Source: Bdellovibrionales bacterium
GTDB lineage: Bacteria; Bdellovibrionota; Bdellovibrionia; Bdellovibrionales; Bdellovibrionaceae
Assembly: GCA_016713585.1 (NCBI GenBank)
Contig: JADJOV010000001.1
Coordinates: 434,001-498,000, forward strand
Length of the DNA: 64,000 nt
Direction: 5' to 3'
This document shows positions 9,096 through 17,803 of this stretch, piece by piece. The number at the start of each line of letters is the position of its first letter. Positions within the stretch are counted from its first letter, which is position 1. Made by a program: the position numbers and the translations under genes. A model generated the notes under the pieces. That model saw only the letters and a program-made list of their open reading frames with translations. It was not told where the DNA came from and did not search any database.

Positions 9096-9383
9096 CATCC
9101 TGACTCAGGGCCTCTAGGCCGGCCCTGAAACCCGCCGTTTGCCGCTCATCGTGAGCGACAAAGCAATTGGGAGCTGAATTGCTTTGGTCGTTTTTTGTAA
9201 AATCAAAATAGAGATTGGTGCTTCCTCCTTATTGCCAATTTACTCAGTAGAGGTTTTCCTAAGTCGTCTGAATTTGTCGATACTGAGGACTTTTATTCAG
9301 TTTTGTTATTTGCTGTTTGGACGCTCACGATGAGCGTTCAACGGCGGGTTTCAGGGCCGGTTTAGAGGCCCTGAGGCAGGATG
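9096..9383. repeat. Long inverted repeat inside IS66 leader
   Basis: Two 62-bp arms (9096-9157 and 9322-9383) are inverted copies matching at 56 of 62 positions, separated by 164 bp. They lie between the left end and the transposase start, in 600 bp without a gene. No target duplication flanks the outer edges. It could be a nested MITE-like insertion or a cis structure limiting transposase expression. Confidence 0.85.
9159..9196 (+). terminator. Terminator-like hairpin in IS66 leader
   Basis: A 10-bp perfect stem (CAAAGCAATT / AATTGCTTTG, 8-nt loop) at 9159-9186 is followed by GGTCG and a TTTTTT run, the form of a rho-independent terminator reading rightward. It would stop host transcription entering the element. 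Confidence 0.55.
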
Positions 9384-9678
9384 CCGTCAGGTAGGGTGAG
9401 AATTTGATGATAGTTGGATTTCGAAATGTTTTGATGGGGAACATCTGAAAATATTGCGATCGTCTGCAGCATAAATGAATTTATTTTATTTTTTTCTTTC
9501 AAGCATTAGCTCAAAATCGCCATTCTAAGAGTATCTCGAGGCCTAGCATCATTGAAGAAAATGTGGCGTAGTAACTTCGACGATTAAAATTATTGCGTTC
9601 AATGTGGTCAATCTGTGTGCGACGAAAACGTCTCCAAAATTTCATGTTATGGTGAGTTCCAGAGGCGGAACCGATTGA

Positions 9679-11082
9679 ATGGCAAAAAAACTGAATGTTA
9701 ATGATACTGTTCGCAATGCAAGAGCTGAAATCTCCAATGAGGTTGGACTTTCCAATTCCTTGAAGAAGACGATGGATAGTGTTCTTGATTTGGTTGTTAT
9801 TCTATCGAACCGACTTGGGTTAGATAGCTCCAATAGCAGTAAGCCACCATCTTCAGACCCAAATCGTCGTAGAAAAAGTCAAAGTGTTAAGGGTCAGCGG
9901 CGCAAGCCCCGTGGACAAATTGGACATAAAGGTTCTCGACTGGAACTCGTTGAAAATCCATCTTTAATTGAAGAACTGCTGATCGATAGACGGACTCTCC
10001 CTCCTGGGCAATGGGAACCTGCCGGCTTTGATAAAAGGCAGGTTTTTGATATCAACGTGTCATTTACGGTGACAGAGTTTCGAGCTGAGATTTTGATCAA
10101 TAAACTGGGTGAAGCCTTTGTTGCTGAGTTTCCCGAGGGCGTGACTGAACCAGCGCAATATGGTGTTGGCGTCAAAGCAACCTCTGTTTATTTGTCCCAA
10201 TATCAATTGATCCCACAGGCTCGGGTCCAAGAGTTGTTTGCAACCCAATATGGCCTCCCTGTGACGAAGGGCTCGGTCAATAATTTTAACATTTTAGCCG
10301 CACAGAAACTGCGTGACTGGGATTTTAAAGCCTGGCTTGACAGTCAACTTCTGGCCTCTTCTGTGCTTCATGCAGATGAAACAGGAACCAACATCAATGG
10401 AGTCCGAAATTGGATTCATTGTCTCTGCAATGAGTCACTGACTTATTTCCATGTTGATCAGAAGCGAGGTGGGGAAGCCATGGAACGTATGGGTGTTCTA
10501 GATAGCTTTAAAGGACAACTTGTTCATGATCACTGGAAGCCATATTTTTTGTATCTTTGCACTCATGTTTTGTGCAACGCACATCACCTGCGAGAGCTTG
10601 AGCGAGCCTTTGAGCAAGATGCACAGAAATGGGCCAAGAGAATGAAAAAACTTTTGGAAGAGATCAACCTTAAGGTCAATGAAGCTGGCGGAAAGCTTTC
10701 AAATAAAAAGATAAAACAGTATCAAAAACAATATCGGCGCATTTTGAAGGCCGCCGACAAGGAGTGTCCAGAAAACAAAGAACAACGCGCTCAAAGCAAA
10801 TCCAGAAATCTAATTGAACGTCTGGTCGCTTTTGAAGAAGAGACACTTAGATTTATGGTCGACGAGCAGACTCCATTCACAAATAATCAAGGTGAGCGGG
10901 ATTTGAGAATGAATAAGGTTCAGCAGAAAATATCAGGGTGCTTTAGAACACTCCGAGGGGCTGAAGATTTTTGCCTGATTAGAAGTTATCTATCAACCAG
11001 TCGAAAACAGGGAGTTCATCCGATGGATGCCTTGCGCGCACTGTTCACCGGTGTCAGGCCACATTTTTTAGAAATTAAATGA
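9679..11082 (+). CDS. IS66-family transposase (TnpC type)
   Basis: 467-residue DDE transposase. The N-terminus has the usual coiled region and the SSNSSKPPSSDP motif; the catalytic core shows Asp in HADETGTN, Asp in LVHDHWKPYF and Glu in NNQGERDLRMNK, followed by the C-terminal SCF-type segment (QKISGCFRTLRGAEDF). The ATG at 9679 fits the family start; GAGGCGG lies about 15 bases upstream, so the ribosome site is weak. The gene appears intact and is the only gene of the element. Confidence 0.93.
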   Translation: MAKKLNVNDTVRNARAEISNEVGLSNSLKKTMDSVLDLVVILSNRLGLDSSNSSKPPSSDPNRRRKSQSVKGQRRKPRGQIGHKGSRLELVENPSLIEELLIDRRTLPPGQWEPAGFDKRQVFDINVSFTVTEFRAEILINKLGEAFVAEFPEGVTEPAQYGVGVKATSVYLSQYQLIPQARVQELFATQYGLPVTKGSVNNFNILAAQKLRDWDFKAWLDSQLLASSVLHADETGTNINGVRNWIHCLCNESLTYFHVDQKRGGEAMERMGVLDSFKGQLVHDHWKPYFLYLCTHVLCNAHHLRELERAFEQDAQKWAKRMKKLLEEINLKVNEAGGKLSNKKIKQYQKQYRRILKAADKECPENKEQRAQSKSRNLIERLVAFEEETLRFMVDEQTPFTNNQGERDLRMNKVQQKISGCFRTLRGAEDFCLIRSYLSTSRKQGVHPMDALRALFTGVRPHFLEIK

Positions 11083-11086
11083 GTAA

Positions 11087-11112
11087 CTGGCCGCCGAAGG
11101 CTGGCCAGTTAC
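11087..11112. repeat. IS66 right terminal inverted repeat
   Basis: 26 bp ending GGCCAGTTAC, exact reverse complement of the left end; the target duplication TAAAAACC follows at 11113-11120. The transposase stop codon is 4 bases upstream of the repeat. Confidence 0.92.
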
Positions 11113-11381
11113 TAAAAACCTTCATCTCAACCTTTAACAGCCATCAAAGCTTAACAATTCTAGTTAATCAAATTAATGATGCCAAAGATCAAGTCAACTA
11201 CAAAATTCCCTTGGAAAGTCTAAACAACAAAACTCCCGCCGAAATGTTCCTCAGCGGAGATGAATCATTCACGCGAAAAGGCGCCGAAGTAATTACTCCG
11301 TATGAAAAAGATGGCGAACTCCGAATGAAATTTACAGGTCGAAATGGGAAGCAAAGCCGCATCTCGATCCCAATCAATTAG
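11113..11381 (+). pseudogene. HTH-DDE transposase, 3' part
   Basis: Continuation of the transposase begun at 7977: across the target duplication the frame reads IKTFISTFNSHQSLT and ends ISIPIN with a stop at 11379-11381. An apparent start inside the IS66 end (11079) is an artefact of the insertion. Confidence 0.8.
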
Positions 11382-11716
11382 CGATAAAAATTGGTTCTCT
11401 TGAAATCAGAGCTCGAATCCAGCCGGCCCATCATCGCCGGCGAGGGCAAAGCATTAGATTCCGCCAATGGTTGGATCAAAGGGATCTCGCAAATTATGAC
11501 ACTGCTACCCAATGCGGACGCGTCAAAGCAAAAAATCCACTGCCATTTTGTAAAAACTCGTCAACCTATGAAAACATCGAAAGACGAAATATGTGTATTG
11601 ACACTACAGTGTCGTTCTTGCTCGGAAACACTGGAGAATATGGACAAGTTTGATTTTTCACGCAGAAAGCATAGCGGGCTGGTATTCTGCCCGCTACAAA
11701 AAGAAGAGTTTTCGGA
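11382..11716. other. Gap after transposon island, no recognised gene
   Basis: Overlapping plus-strand frames are open here (11391-11768, 11471-11653) but show no family motif or ribosome site. A small GCCGGC...GCCGGC repeat lies at 11422-11441. It probably holds the right end of the split DDE element and decayed sequence. Confidence 0.3.
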
Positions 11717-12355
11717 TCACTTTTCTTCGCTGACAAAAGTACAGTCATTTTTTGTACAAGTAATTTGAATTAAAGTCGCTGGAAAAGACTTTGGGTTAAA
11801 TTGATGCCAAAAGGAATCCCGGCCATCGATAACTAGAGCTCCTCCATTTTGCAAGACTGATTGAATTAGCGGGTTCGACACTGCGTCTGTAAACGCATGT
11901 CGAACAGGTAAATTGAAATCAGGCTTTTTTAAATCCGCATAGCCCAAATAGCAATATAGACCATTTGTTTCTTCAAATATTTCTGCAAATTTTCTATTTC
12001 CAATTTGTGACTTACTTCGTATTGAACATTTAATCCCAACTCCCCCGCAACTAACTCCTTCGTATAACTGTAGTATGCAGCATCTACTCCTCCATATGGT
12101 TGTCCATAAATTTGCTCGGGAATATACTGTTCTGTCATTGGGGTTTGAAGAGTATCAAACAACTCTGCCGCCTTAATACTAGTTTGATTATTATAGACTG
12201 ATGAATAAACAACTTGGGAATTCAGAGCTACTAATAGGAGCTGGAAGATAATGCGAAAAGTATCCATAATCTGTGGATACGCCATGAAAGCTTGCCGAAG
12301 CAACAGCCATCGAAGTCGCAAAATAAATAGCCAATGGAACCAATAACACTTTCAT
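11717..12355 (-). pseudogene. Secreted protein of unknown function, frameshifted
   Basis: ATG at 12355 with AAGGAGA 6 nt upstream starts a clear signal peptide (MKVLLVPLAIYFATSMAVAS, cleavage after ASA). The frame then closes near 12195; a second frame carries YNNQTSIKAAELFDTLQTP and YGGVDAAYYSYTKELV, and a third, from about 11947, carries ADLKKPDFNLPVRHAF to the stop at 11717. Together they form one exported protein of roughly 205 residues broken by two indels. No family recognised. Confidence 0.6.
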
Positions 12356-12517
12356 AAAATCTCCTTGTTTTAACTTTCTTAATTGAAAGTAATTTCATAA
12401 ATCTAAATTAATACACACTTGTGCTTAATAGTTTTAAAATCCGTAATTCATTCATTTAATATCGAAACCAGATTACCTTTCAAATTTTGAAATCGTGAAA
12501 TAATCTGATCAATTTCC

Positions 12518-12744
12518 CTAATCTGTTGATTCGGCTTTACTTTTCTCCTGTAATAAGTTCATGTATGAAATCTGACAGACCGATGATATTTTTAACAACA
12601 TCTCGGGATTTAGTATTCTTCGTCCATATTCCCACTCGCGGTAGGTTGTCTGTGGAACTCCTAATTTGAATGCCATTTGTTTCTGTGTTAGCTCAATTTT
12701 GATCGCTGGGATTGAAGTCTTGCAGCGAAACCTTTACCGTCCAT
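12518..12744 (-). pseudogene. Small XRE helix-turn-helix regulator, frameshifted
   Basis: A start at 12744 reads MDGKGFAARLQSQRSKL; one base later in frame the text continues LTQKQMAFKLGVPQTTYREW and EYGRRILNPEMLLKISSVC, a standard XRE domain, to a stop at 12518. The shift sits in the AAAATTGAGC stretch near 12695. About 75 residues, HTH only. It may have regulated the adjacent secreted gene. Confidence 0.6.
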
Positions 12745-12833
12745 CTGCACCCCTTTCTTGCGCCAAGAGATAAATCAATTGCCGCTTACTGTAAAATCTA
12801 TTATGGATATATGTATATCGAAAAAGGAGATAT

Positions 12834-13734
12834 TTGAATGGCATTGGTCGAGCACTTAGAAAACTTCGTCACTTCTACAAAATCACACAGTACAGATCGA
12901 TCAACGAGGCTTCGCAAAAAACCGGTTCCTCGCAGGGAGGGCTTTCCAAAAGCCTTCAGCTTCTTGAAGAAGAGCTTGGTTGTACACTCTTCAAGCGATC
13001 CAGGAACGGCCTTTCGCTAACAAAAGAAGGAATTGAAGTGAAGTCGTTTACACAAAGCTTATTTGAGTCTGCAGCTGGTTTAGAGAAACGAATTAAGTCA
13101 CTTTCTACGGTGCAATCCCCTAGAATAATCAGAATCGGCATGTATGATAGTATTGCAATTTATTTTGGAATCGAACTTGGTGAGTACTTAAGACAGGTCT
13201 ACCCGAACGTAAAGTTTGAAATGACTGCAGATTCAAGTTTAAATTTACTTAATCTACTTAAGGCTGAGGCAATCGACATCGCCATCGGAGTCAATTATCA
13301 CAACGATTTCGATAAGAAGTTAAAATTTTTCAACCTTTTTGACGACAGTTACGCGCTTTATTGCACGTCTAAGAAACTAAATGAAAATATTGAAAATTCA
13401 ATTGTAACTCATACCTCTGCAATTGATGAAAATGGTGTTTCTGTCTTTGATCTTTTTCGAATGAGTTAAAAAAGTAAAAAAGAGTGCATCAAACAAATAA
13501 CTTTGAAACTTTAAAACAGTTAGTGGCCTCGGGACTAGGAGTTGGAATTTTACCAACTTTAGTAGCAAAGCCAATGCTACAAGCCGGACAAATTAGACCG
13601 TTTGATACTAGAAGCGCAAAAAATTTCGTGGTAATCATAATATTGGTGCATTGGTAAGATGTAATATTCTTGCTTCGTACAATGACTTCTTGAACGATAT
13701 TCTTCGACTGGCAGATAGGTGGATTAAAACCTAA
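12834..13734 (+). pseudogene. LysR-family regulator, multiple frameshifts
   Basis: LysR-type transcription factor. The HTH (INEASQKTGSSQGGLSKSLQ, LLEEELGCTLFKRSRNGLSLT) and the start of the effector domain are in one frame to 13469. Continuing frames give FETLKQLVASGLGVGILPTL (13501 on) and HNIGALVRCNILASYNDFL to a stop at 13732-13734. The native start is probably the ATG at 12838 (MALVEHLENF, AAGGAG upstream), one frame off, so three shifts exist. Reconstructed length about 300 residues is normal for LysR. Confidence 0.7.
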
Positions 13735-13795
13735 TCCTTTTGCTGGCTCGGCGTTAATTTGAATACTGGTGTTTTGGAGCCTTTTTGAAAAGTGA

Positions 13796-14133
13796 TTAAT
13801 TTCGCCAGCATTTCCGGGCATAGACCTCAGAGCCAGGGAAGCCTGCGAGCTTGGTGTTGAGTATGGATTTTGTTTTGGAATTTAATTGGCCTGAACCGGC
13901 CTGGGATAGAACATAAGGGGAAGTGTTCCCCATGCTATTTGAAATCAATTCGGTGCTGTCAGTTGTCTTGAGAAATGCGAAAGCGATGGGGTTGGCCTTT
14001 TTAAGACCTCAATCGTGTTCTTTCGAACTTCATCATGAAAAGCTCGGAGTCCTATTGCGCCACCTAAGACAATAGCTCCAGAGAGCAGAACAACTTCGAT
14101 CAGTCCAAGACCGGCATCAATAATTTTCTCCAT
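13796..14133 (-). CDS. Small single-pass membrane protein, probable homopolymer indel
   Basis: ATG at 14133 has GGAGG 8 nt upstream. The product starts MEKIIDAGLGLIEVVLLSGA with a hydrophobic segment (about 8-28) resembling a pilin-like anchor. In the frame as given it ends at 13945. Adding one A to the AAAAA run at about 14000 lets it continue KKANPIAFAFLKTTDSTELI to a stop at 13796, for about 112 residues, with a Ser/Thr/Gly-rich tail. I favour the longer form. No family recognised. Confidence 0.55.
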
Positions 14134-14400
14134 AAAAAAACCTCCGTAAAAAGTTAGATCAAGAGATAACCAGAGAGGTTCACATGAAGGCGTCCTTGGT
14201 AAGAGCCGCATCCATCTTTTATTTCACTAAATGTGCAGGTAGCAAATCAGGAAGCAAAAGTAGCAACTCACAGAAATGGAGCGACTTTTACTGAAATAAT
14301 CGCAATCGGAGCATCTGGCTCCTTTGTGTTTTTTCAATTACTTAGAACTGCTTGTGATTTTTGCTCGATTAAGCTTTTTGGTCATTTTTTTTACTAAAAT

Positions 14401-14491
14401 TGGCGGAGAGGAAGAGATTCGAACTCTTGTTACGCTTTTGGCGTAAATTCGCTTTCCAAGCGAACGCCTTCAGCCACTCGGCCACCTCTCC
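14401..14491 (-). tRNA. tRNA-Ser (anticodon GGA)
   Basis: On the minus strand the sequence begins GGAGAGGTGGCCGAGTGG and ends with the pairing CCTCTCC, discriminator G and encoded CCA. The anticodon stem TTCGC/GCGAA encloses loop TTGGAAA (GGA). A long variable arm (TTTACGCCAAAAGCGTAA region) and the GTTCGAATC T-loop confirm a class II serine tRNA. Confidence 0.95.
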
Positions 14492-14588
14492 GCGAGGGAT
14501 CAATCTAGGAGCCCGATTTACAAATTGTTAGCATAGGTCTTTGGTAAAAACAAGGCTTCGGGGTAATCGTTGCTGCCCAAAAAGGAAA

Positions 14589-14615
14589 AAGCTTGAGGAG
14601 TGGGTCCTCAAGCTT
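14589..14615 (-). terminator. Rho-independent terminator of the chemoreceptor gene
   Basis: An 11-bp perfect stem (AAGCTTGAGGA / TCCTCAAGCTT) with a 5-nt loop, followed on the minus strand by TTTCCTTTTT. It lies about 60 nt beyond the reconstructed stop of the chemoreceptor gene. Confidence 0.8.
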
Positions 14616-14675
14616 GATTTTCTGCTAAAACTCAGGCCAATCACAAGGTCCTGAGGTGAACCTGTCTCGCGCTGA

Positions 14676-16461
14676 TTACCCTGTTGAACTCTCGTCTTCA
14701 AACTCGTTAGCCTCGGGAATTCTGTCCGAGTAGTGATCATTATTGGCCTTCAAAGGAACCACTTTTGAGGAGTGATTTCCGCCGCCGCCGATACTGCCAG
14801 ATCCAGACCGATGACCCGAGGGTTTGGACGATTTGACCTTGCGGGAATTGCTTTGAACACGCTGTGCCTCTCCATTTTGAGGGCCATCCTGCTCTCGAGC
14901 ACAACGCCGTTGAGAACATGAACGACTTCTTTCAAGCGGTCGACTTGACCTTGAAGATCAGTCGCTGCGACCGACGACTGTTGTGAGGCAAGGTTGTTTT
15001 GCTGTGCAACAGTGTCAAGTTCACTCATTGCCTTGTTTATTTCTTGAATTCCCTGTGCCTGCTGTTGGCTCGCATTAGAGATTTCGCCAACCATTGTTCC
15101 AACGTGAGTGACACCAACCACAATTTCATCCAGAAGTTCGCCACATCTCTTGGCCGTCGCGGTTCCATGGGTCACTTTACCCTTGGCAGTTTGAACGAGA
15201 ACGTCAACTCTGGTTTTGGTATTTCGAACAATTTCTTCAACCTTACGTATACTTCCATCGAGCATCTCGCTGATTTCTTTTGCTGAGTTGCCGCTCATCT
15301 GGGCCAGATTACCCACTTCTTCAGCGACAACGGCGAAGCCTTTGCCATGCTCGCCAGCTCTTGCTGCTTCTATGGAGGCGTTGAAGGAAAGCAGCTTTGT
15401 TTGAAATACGATATCATTAATTACTTTTGTTTTATTTCCAATTTCAGCAATCAACTTCACAATATCAGAGATCTCGTGATTGCTTTCATCAATTTGTTTC
15501 ATAATTTCAATATTGCTTGTTGAAATTTCGTCAATGGAGTTAACCATATCATCGACAGCTAGTTTTCCTCGCGAAGCGGCTTGTTGCGCCTGCTCTGAAA
15601 CCTGGGTTGATTGTTTAGCATTTTCGGCATTTTTTCCAATCGTTGTGCTGGTTTCTTCGACAGCTGCCGTCGTTTCCTGAAGGGCTGCTGCTTGTTCTGC
15701 TGAGCTAGAGGACAAATTTTGACTTGAGGACGCAATCTGTGTGGCGACTGAGGCTACAGCTTCTCCCAAACTGCTTAAGTTTTGAGATATCGCTGTTATT
15801 TGTTTAGTCACAGTGTAGGTCACAAAAAAGGCCACGAGTGCCAGCAAAGCTCCGACTGCTAGTGCGATCATAAAGGCGATTTGGCTCGATTTCTGGCGGG
15901 TTTGAGCGATAATAGCACCTGCTTCCCCATCTGCGCGGAGGATGTCTGCACCTTCGGTTAAGCTGTCGGACATCGTTAGACTCTTGTCATCCAAGGCTTG
16001 TGTTGCGGCTTTAAGTTTATCGGGAGTTAAATTAGGAGTGAGAAGAAACTTTCCAAAATTTTCTTTTTCCAACTTTACTTCAGCCCATATCTTTCGAATG
16101 GTATCAAGATTCACTTTTAGTTTGCCCTCAGGCTGAGCATCTGCCTCATATATGTCAAGACGAGATTCCAATTCCGAAGCATATGACTCCAAAGACTTAA
16201 GAGCCGAATTGCTTTTTGGATTATCAGGTTTGTATTCTGCCATGGCAATCCACGCGGCAGCCGCGAGTTCCAATCGTTGTGAGGCTACGTTTTGCAAACG
16301 CTGGGTCAAGATAGAGTCTTTTTGAGATCCTGAATTGTATGCCCCGCACTTGTAATTGCACTGTTTCCAAGAAATCCCACTGTCAGAATAAGACCTAGTA
16401 ATCCGCCGATGGTTAGCAGCAGCTTCGTCCTCAAAGACATTCTTAGCCAAATTCGTTTCAT
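14676..16461 (-). CDS. Methyl-accepting chemotaxis protein (two frameshifts)
   Basis: Membrane chemoreceptor signalling to CheA/CheW. The native start is the ATG at 16461: [20 protein letters not shown] gives the first membrane helix, then one base is missing in an A-run near 16320 before [12 protein letters not shown] periplasmic helical domain, a second membrane helix ([19 protein letters not shown]) and a long cytoplasmic helical bundle follow. The hairpin tip is slightly unusual: [20 protein letters not shown], where Lys and Ser sit at positions often Asn and Ala. Another shift near 14890 moves the tail into the frame [17 protein letters not shown]... ending at 14676. The tail has [12 protein letters not shown], a linker typical of relatives. 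Confidence 0.85.
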
Positions 16462-16624
16462 ACCTAGGCCCCTCCACTTATGGAATTGAATAAATCATTG
16501 TTCAAAGGAAATTCTTAGTTTCGGTCAGATTTGGGTCCAGAGCACCACCTGCCTCGACCCTTCGCTCGATCATTGCTGACTCAAAGCTGGAGCTATAGCG
16601 CTGGTGCTGGGCTAGGCTTTGTTC

Positions 16625-16975
16625 TTAATTACATTTGTTAAAATCAGGATGAGTTTCGCCGCAAACGTCTTTTCCGCCGTTTACGTCTTTTCCGTCAAAT
16701 TTTGCAGTCACTGTTTTAGACTTTGTGCTTTTCTGTCGGACGCCTTTGTTTTCACAAGCCACCTTGGCTGCACTTTCACAAGCTTTTTCCGAACCAGTCT
16801 TTTTTGTCTCGGGACAAGATGCTTGGCCGCCGCACTTTTTAAATGACTCGTCTTTAGTTGCATCTGAACATGGAACTCGAGTCACTTGCATCACACACTC
16901 TCCTGCTTGCGCTTGAACTGCTCCGAAGACCAAAAATAATCCTACTGTCGCTGCCTTTGTCATATTGAATTTCAT
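16625..16975 (-). CDS. Small Cys-rich exported protein
   Basis: 116 residues from the ATG at 16975, which is preceded by GGGGGAAC. A signal peptide (MKFNMTKAATVGLFLVFGAV, cleavage after AQA) is followed by a mature domain of about 93 residues with eight cysteines (GECVM, VPCSD, KKCGG, ASCPE, KACES, VACEN, DVCGE, NKCN), suggesting up to four disulfides in the periplasm or outside. It is a single gene between the chemoreceptor and the histone gene. No family recognised; toxin-like or binding roles would be speculation. Confidence 0.65.
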   Translation of the reverse strand: MKFNMTKAATVGLFLVFGAVQAQAGECVMQVTRVPCSDATKDESFKKCGGQASCPETKKTGSEKACESAAKVACENKGVRQKSTKSKTVTAKFDGKDVNGGKDVCGETHPDFNKCN

Positions 16976-17231
16976 AGTTCCCCCAATCATGGTTGTTTTG
17001 TTCTGAAGGATACTTCGGACATGATTTGGAGCAGCTTTAGCTTTTTTTCTAAAAATTTTTTTAAGGACCAAAGACTCAGTGCGCTAATGTTTTATAAAAA
17101 AAGACGCCATGTGTTACTATATTGATATTATTCACTTTCCATAAAACTCTATTTTTTGGCTCATTTGCGGCAAAAAGCACTTTGAGGAAAGTTCATGTTT
17201 TCGCAAGCCTTTTCCTAAGATACAATTCAAA

Positions 17232-17720
17232 TTATTTCCTATGGAAAGCTTCACTCTTAAGAAAGTCAAAATCCCTGTCAAGCACGGTTTTTCTTCCCTC
17301 TGTGCGAGCATTTTCGATGGCTCGATCACAGAGAATTCGCACATATTCTGATAAAACATCCATGACCGAAGCCGAAGTATTATATTCTGAACGTGCCACT
17401 ATATAGTCTTTAAGACGAGAGGCGATGATTAAGACCTCTCGTGGAACCGGCGACTGAGTTGAGGCAGAAGAGCTCGACTGAGCTGAAACTTCGTGGGTCG
17501 GAGCCGCAACGTTGGGCGAGAATTTCTCGATTGCCCCAGCCTGCTTGTGGCGAGCGCCCGGAAGGTGCCTTTCAAAACAAGATACTGAGCAAAAAACATA
17601 GCCTGTTCGAAGCCCATTGCAGGTAGAGACGCTGCAAATATAATACTTTTCATTTAAGCCAATAAGTTTCTTGCAGGAACTGCACTTTCGCCAATATTTT
17701 ATAGTTTCCGATTCTTCCAC
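17232..17720 (-). CDS. Zinc-finger histone-fold protein (ZZ-type bacterial histone)
   Basis: 162 residues, GTG start. The N-terminus carries eight spaced potential zinc ligands: C13-x2-C16, C29-x4-C34, C44-x3-C48, then H52 and H58, a cross-brace-like finger. A Ser/Ala-rich linker (about 65-92) leads to a C-terminal histone fold (93-162): helix RLKDYIVARSEY, a long central helix ASVMDVLSEYVRILCDRAIE, then RKTVLDRD. The R-x-T-x4-D pattern (R143, T145, D150) matches the loop-2 RxTxxxxD signature of archaeal histones (RKTVKAED) with identical spacing. Bacterial histones, including zinc-finger types, are described for Bdellovibrio and relatives. Expected role: DNA binding or chromatin structuring. 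Four 13-bp repeats lie just upstream. Confidence 0.8.
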   Translation of the reverse strand: MEESETIKYWRKCSSCKKLIGLNEKYYICSVSTCNGLRTGYVFCSVSCFERHLPGARHKQAGAIEKFSPNVAAPTHEVSAQSSSSASTQSPVPREVLIIASRLKDYIVARSEYNTSASVMDVLSEYVRILCDRAIENARTEGRKTVLDRDFDFLKSEAFHRK

Positions 17721-17744
17721 GGAATTAGGTTAACATTTTCTGAG

Positions 17745-17796
17745 GGATATTCTACCAGAATATTCTATAAGAATATTCTATAAGAAAATTCCCTTG
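17745..17796. repeat. Four tandem 13-bp iterons upstream of histone gene
   Basis: Units start at 17745, 17758, 17771 and 17784, consensus GAATATTCTATAA. The two central copies are identical and each contains the palindrome GAATATTC; the outer copies have ggatattc and gaaaattc. They fill the 83-bp gap between the helicase stop and the histone start, so they are probably a regulatory binding array for the histone promoter. Confidence 0.85.
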
Positions 17797-17803
17797 ATAT
17801 CGG

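Larger units (their letters stand above)
9039..11112 (+). mobile_element. IS66-family element (single-ORF type), intact ends
   Basis: A 2074-bp element bounded by perfect 26-bp terminal inverted repeats (9039-9064 and 11087-11112) that start GTAACTGGCC. It is flanked by the 8-bp direct repeat TAAAAACC (9031-9038 and 11113-11120). IS66 ends typically begin GTAA with 8-bp duplications. Only the large transposase is encoded and no tnpA/tnpB helpers are seen, matching the ISBst12-like subgroup. The perfect ends, perfect target duplication and intact transposase suggest recent insertion. Confidence 0.93.

Noticed and set aside
11391..11768. 125-residue plus-strand frame after the split transposase
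   Set aside because: No motif, no ribosome site, and antisense to the better supported secreted-protein remnant at its end.
17745..17796. Repeat array as a CRISPR
   Set aside because: Units are 13 bp and directly abutting with no spacers; no cas genes nearby.
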